From positions 641,131-705,130 of the forward strand of contig RHPI01002368.1 in the NCBI GenBank assembly GCA_009103225.1: 64,000 nucleotides of DNA, in the 5' to 3' direction. The stretch is from Chlorokybus atmophyticus (lineage: Eukaryota; Streptophyta; Chlorokybophyceae; Chlorokybales; Chlorokybaceae). The notes under the pieces are model-generated. The model saw nothing but the letters and a program-made list of their open reading frames with translations, was not told the origin of the DNA and did not search any database. The translations under genes were made by a program, and so were the position numbers. Shown here one piece after another: positions 61,431-64,000 of this stretch; the stretch's first letter is position 1, and each line of letters begins with the position of its first letter.

Positions 61431-62172
61431 TGCAGAGACCAAGACCACACCGCTGGCACTTGGCACTGCCCTCATCAAGGCAAAGGATGAGGAGGTACTC
61501 GATAAGGCTCAGTATCCATATGGTGAGCTGGTAGGCAGCATGCTCTATTTGGCAGTGTGCACACGTCCCAATGTTGCACATGCTGTGGGAGTACATGCTT
61601 ACTACATGTCTGCACCGAGCATGGAGCACTAGAGAGCAGCAAAGGGAGTACTACGCTATGTTGCTGGGGGCGCAACAGTTGGCATCAAGTATGGGAGCGG
61701 GAGCACTGAGTTGGAGGGCTACTGCAACTCGGACTTTGCTGGTGACCTCGACAGCAGGAGGTCCACTACAGGCTACATCTTAAAGATGAACGGAGGCGTG
61801 GTGAGCTAGAATAGCAGGCTGCAGCCAACAACATCAGCATCTACATCAGAGGCTGAATACATGGCAGCGGCAGCAGCAGTGAAGGAGGCACTCTGACTTC
61901 GCAAGCTCACGGCAGACTTGGAGCACCCCATGGCGTGCATCGTCATCAACTGTGACAACCAAGGAGCCATCAAGTTGTCGAAGCACCCTATTGCCTCGAT
62001 AAGGACGAAGCACATTGATGTCATGCATCACTTTGTGCGTGACAGAGTCACAAGGAAGGAGGTGGAGTTCCAGTACTGCAACACCGAGGGCATGCTAGCG
62101 GACTTCATGACAAAGCCATTGTCACCGCTCAAGTTCAAGACTTGTTGCGCAGGACTTGGCATCTGTGTTTGA
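61348..62172 (+). pseudogene. Cop3 RNase H
   Basis: LVTKFGFTDAETKTTPLALG, YPYGELVGSMLYLAVCTRPN and GYCNSDFAGDLDSRRSTTGY (Asn where Copia RNases H have the first catalytic Asp). Then EAEYMAAAAAVKEAL, CDNQGAIKLSKHPI and MLADFMTKPLSPLKFKTCC, ending at 62,170. Three stops in one frame, at 61,630 (TAG), 61,807 (TAG) and 61,894 (TGA), all stand where the family has Trp (H-W-R-A-A-K, S-W, L-W-L). Confidence 0.9.
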
Positions 62173-62193
62173 CTACAGAAGCAAGCGTTGGAG

Positions 62194-62618
62194 TGTTGAG
62201 AGTCATTCCTACATACAATCAGCATCGACCCTCCACACAGGAGTGGAAGGTCGTAAGGACGAGCACTAGGTCCGGACTTGACAAGATGGCGTCGTCGGAC
62301 CAGACTCCGGACTCCAGACTGAAGCCTTACTAACTGCTTTGTATCTCCGCGTATACTTACTCATATTAGACGTGTAAGAGCTTGTTGGAAAGCTCTGGTT
62401 GTAAGGAAGACAATGCAGCTTAGAGCGCGTCAAAAGGCTGAGTATAGCTTACGCAGTGCTTGCAAACGTAGACGTGTGTGTAACTGGCTGGTATAAGAAC
62501 CAGCGGACAACTTGTTATAGATGAATGTGATGTGACTTGTGTATGCTCTGGTGGCGGTAGCTCTGTCTCTGTGTGTCTATGCTTGCCTCAGCTACATGTG
62601 CATGCTAGTCCTTCAACA
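62194..62618 (+). repeat. Cop3 3' LTR
   Basis: 425 bp with perfect TGTTGA/TCAACA ends, followed by the CTTTT target duplication. Confidence 0.95.
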
Positions 62619-62623
62619 CTTTT

Positions 62624-63865
62624 TCCTGCTGTTGCCACAACTTCATTTGGTATCCAGCTGCCATTAAAGAAAAGTAGTTCGTGTGCATTAAGTTTGGTAT
62701 TGTTTCTCTTAATCTAAATTTGGCCACATCATGTACTAATTTCTGGTTAGATTATGTATTAAGGGGATTAATCCCAATGCGTGATCCAACCGGATGTGTT
62801 ATAGCCGCAGTTTGTGGCCAAAACCAAAAAGTCACAATGTAGGGGAGCTTGCAGCTTCATCACCGATTTTGCACGGATGAACCTGTTGCGATATCAAGCC
62901 ACAACCTACGACCTAAATGTTGACCGATTGGACTACGACGACACGAGACACCCTGCAACGCGTTTGTAAAGGTTATACCTTTACAGCGGCTGCCTCAATG
63001 ATCTCACGTGCCGCAGTGCATGCATGCCAAGTTTATTGCATTCATGTATTACCGGTACGCAATGCATGTACCAACACCTGCATACAACAGCACTAGGCTA
63101 CCCTAATCGGTAAACAATACATATAGGTGTAAAAATATGTATGTATATATATTATAGGTTGTAATATACTATGCTTATATATATATAACTCATGTATATA
63201 TATATATATTATTATAACTCATGTATATATATATTGTGTGTAAAGACACAATAGTGTATCATAATCAGAAATATTAATACATATATAACAACATAATATG
63301 GGACATGTTATATATATACATGTACATGTATATGTGCTATATATAATCATGCATCCTAAACCCATATAGACACCTAGATTAGCAGCTAGGCACCGGCAGG
63401 TGGGTTTTAGACAAGTTGTCCACTTGCGGGTGGCCTGGGGACTCAAACCTAGTTTAGCGGCGCCAAGTATCCAATCATAGCGTTGATTGTAGGGCAAGCT
63501 GTTGCCATGAACTCCCTTTGTCACCTACCAAGTCGCGCCGATGCGTTTTTGCTGCGTGATCATCGATACCATTACTAAGGTAGGCCGCGGGTACTTGAAA
63601 CGGCGATGTATTGATGATGAGCTGCACATGATTGAGACAATTGTAATATTGCGATGTAACGACCGATGTTATACCTTTGAAATGGCTAGATGCATGCGTT
63701 ATTAACGGAACCAACCAAACACGTGACAAAGATTCGTACCGGCTATCTTTCCAACCCAAATGCATTGTACTGTAAGCACAATGTTCCCACCGGCGTTATG
63801 GAAGTGGTCAACATTTGCATAAGCATTTTGTACAGGTTTTTGTCATGACCGTGTTTGTTGACAAT
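62624..63865. other. Stretch without recognised gene, including AT-rich microsatellite
   Basis: About 63,115-63,350 is a TA-rich low-complexity tract with repeated AACTCATGTATATATATAT. On the minus strand AGGTTTGAGTCCCC (about 63,436-63,449) resembles a tRNA B box, but no full tRNA fold was found. Nothing else recognised. Confidence 0.5.
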
Positions 63866-64000
63866 TGTAACGCCCGGTCCCCAACATGGTTAGAGATCTG
63901 GTACGTAGTATGCGACTGGCTAATGGCCGTTTGTGACAGGCAATAACACATACAGGGATCAAACTATAAGTTAATAAGGGATCTTGCGAATCCCTAACGA
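63866..64000 (+). repeat. Probable start of a chromovirus-like LTR, cut by the window end
   Basis: TGTAACGCCCGGTCCCC resembles the TGTAAC start of the 15.6-kb chromovirus LTR and of many plant chromovirus LTRs. Only 135 bp are available. Confidence 0.35.

Larger units (their letters stand above)
57730..62618 (+). mobile_element. Cop3: full-length Copia element, 4.89 kb
   Basis: LTRs of 423 bp (57,730-58,152) and 425 bp (62,194-62,618) are nearly identical, start TGTTGA and end TTTAATA or TTCAACA. Target duplication CTTTT at 57,725-57,729 and 62,619-62,623. Order: Gag, protease, integrase, RT, RNase H. Despite its fresh look it has about ten breaks, several of them Trp codons turned into stops. 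Confidence 0.95.

Noticed and set aside
63420-63480. tRNA-like B box
   Set aside because: Only the T-loop-like GGTTTGAGTCC is seen; no A box or cloverleaf.

Overview
This window is eukaryotic and almost wholly made of transposable elements. I see no complete ordinary host gene, rRNA operon, standard tRNA gene or CRISPR array. Several signals point to the green lineage. Copia-type primer sites match the anticodon arm of a plant-type initiator tRNA-Met. One small LTR element has a TGGTATCAAAGC primer site close to the plant iMet site. There is a chromodomain Gypsy (chromovirus), W-box-like TTGACY arrays sit in Copia LTRs, and DIRS-type elements are present. Gypsy elements carrying a cytosine-5 DNA methyltransferase were described, as I recall, in charophyte algae, so a streptophyte (charophyte-like) alga is my favoured guess. 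The sequence alone does not prove it.

Layout. 0.5-1.2 kb: N-terminal half of an uncharacterised Cys-rich, transposon-like protein. 1.4-1.55 kb: PHD-finger remnant. 1.64-8.12 kb (+): decayed Gypsy 'GypD' copy 1 with Gag, protease, DNA methyltransferase and RT, interrupted by a ~570-bp repeat-flanked insertion and by a Copia fragment. 8.12-10.75 kb (-): DIRS element 1. 10.75-12.2 kb: DIRS-associated terminal repeat, then a reversed 'CopA' fragment. 12.2-14.46 kb: no gene seen. 14.46-28.6 kb: a nest in which two tandem gag-only CopA elements were split by a 6.4-kb chromovirus (target duplication GTGTC) and by a 4.8-kb Copia (AGAGG). 28.6-32.5 kb: Gypsy remnants. 32.9-38.04 kb (-): two more DIRS elements, one containing a miniature LTR element. 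38.04-42.14 kb: repeats and unassigned small ORFs. 42.15-50.35 kb (-): GypD copy 2, the best view of the methyltransferase-bearing element. 51.1-53.0 kb (+): an intact Gag-protease ORF. 55.3-56.55 kb: C-terminal half of the uncharacterised family, with a probable intron. 57.73-62.62 kb (+): full-length Copia 'Cop3' with target duplication CTTTT. 63.87 kb to the end: start of another chromovirus-like LTR.

How the parts relate. GypD is the most interesting unit. Two copies in opposite orientations share the order Gag (two CCHC knuckles, Asn/Gly-rich tail), a long Ala/Thr/Pro-rich region, aspartic protease, C5-methyltransferase, RT and, in copy 2, RNase H and integrase. The methyltransferase is therefore a built-in module and not a chance neighbour. 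Many inactivating changes in the window are G-to-A or C-to-T: Trp to stop, Gln or Arg to stop, catalytic Asp to Asn. That is what deamination of methylated cytosine would leave. Nearly every element is broken. The Gag-protease ORF at 51.1-53.0 kb is the clear exception.
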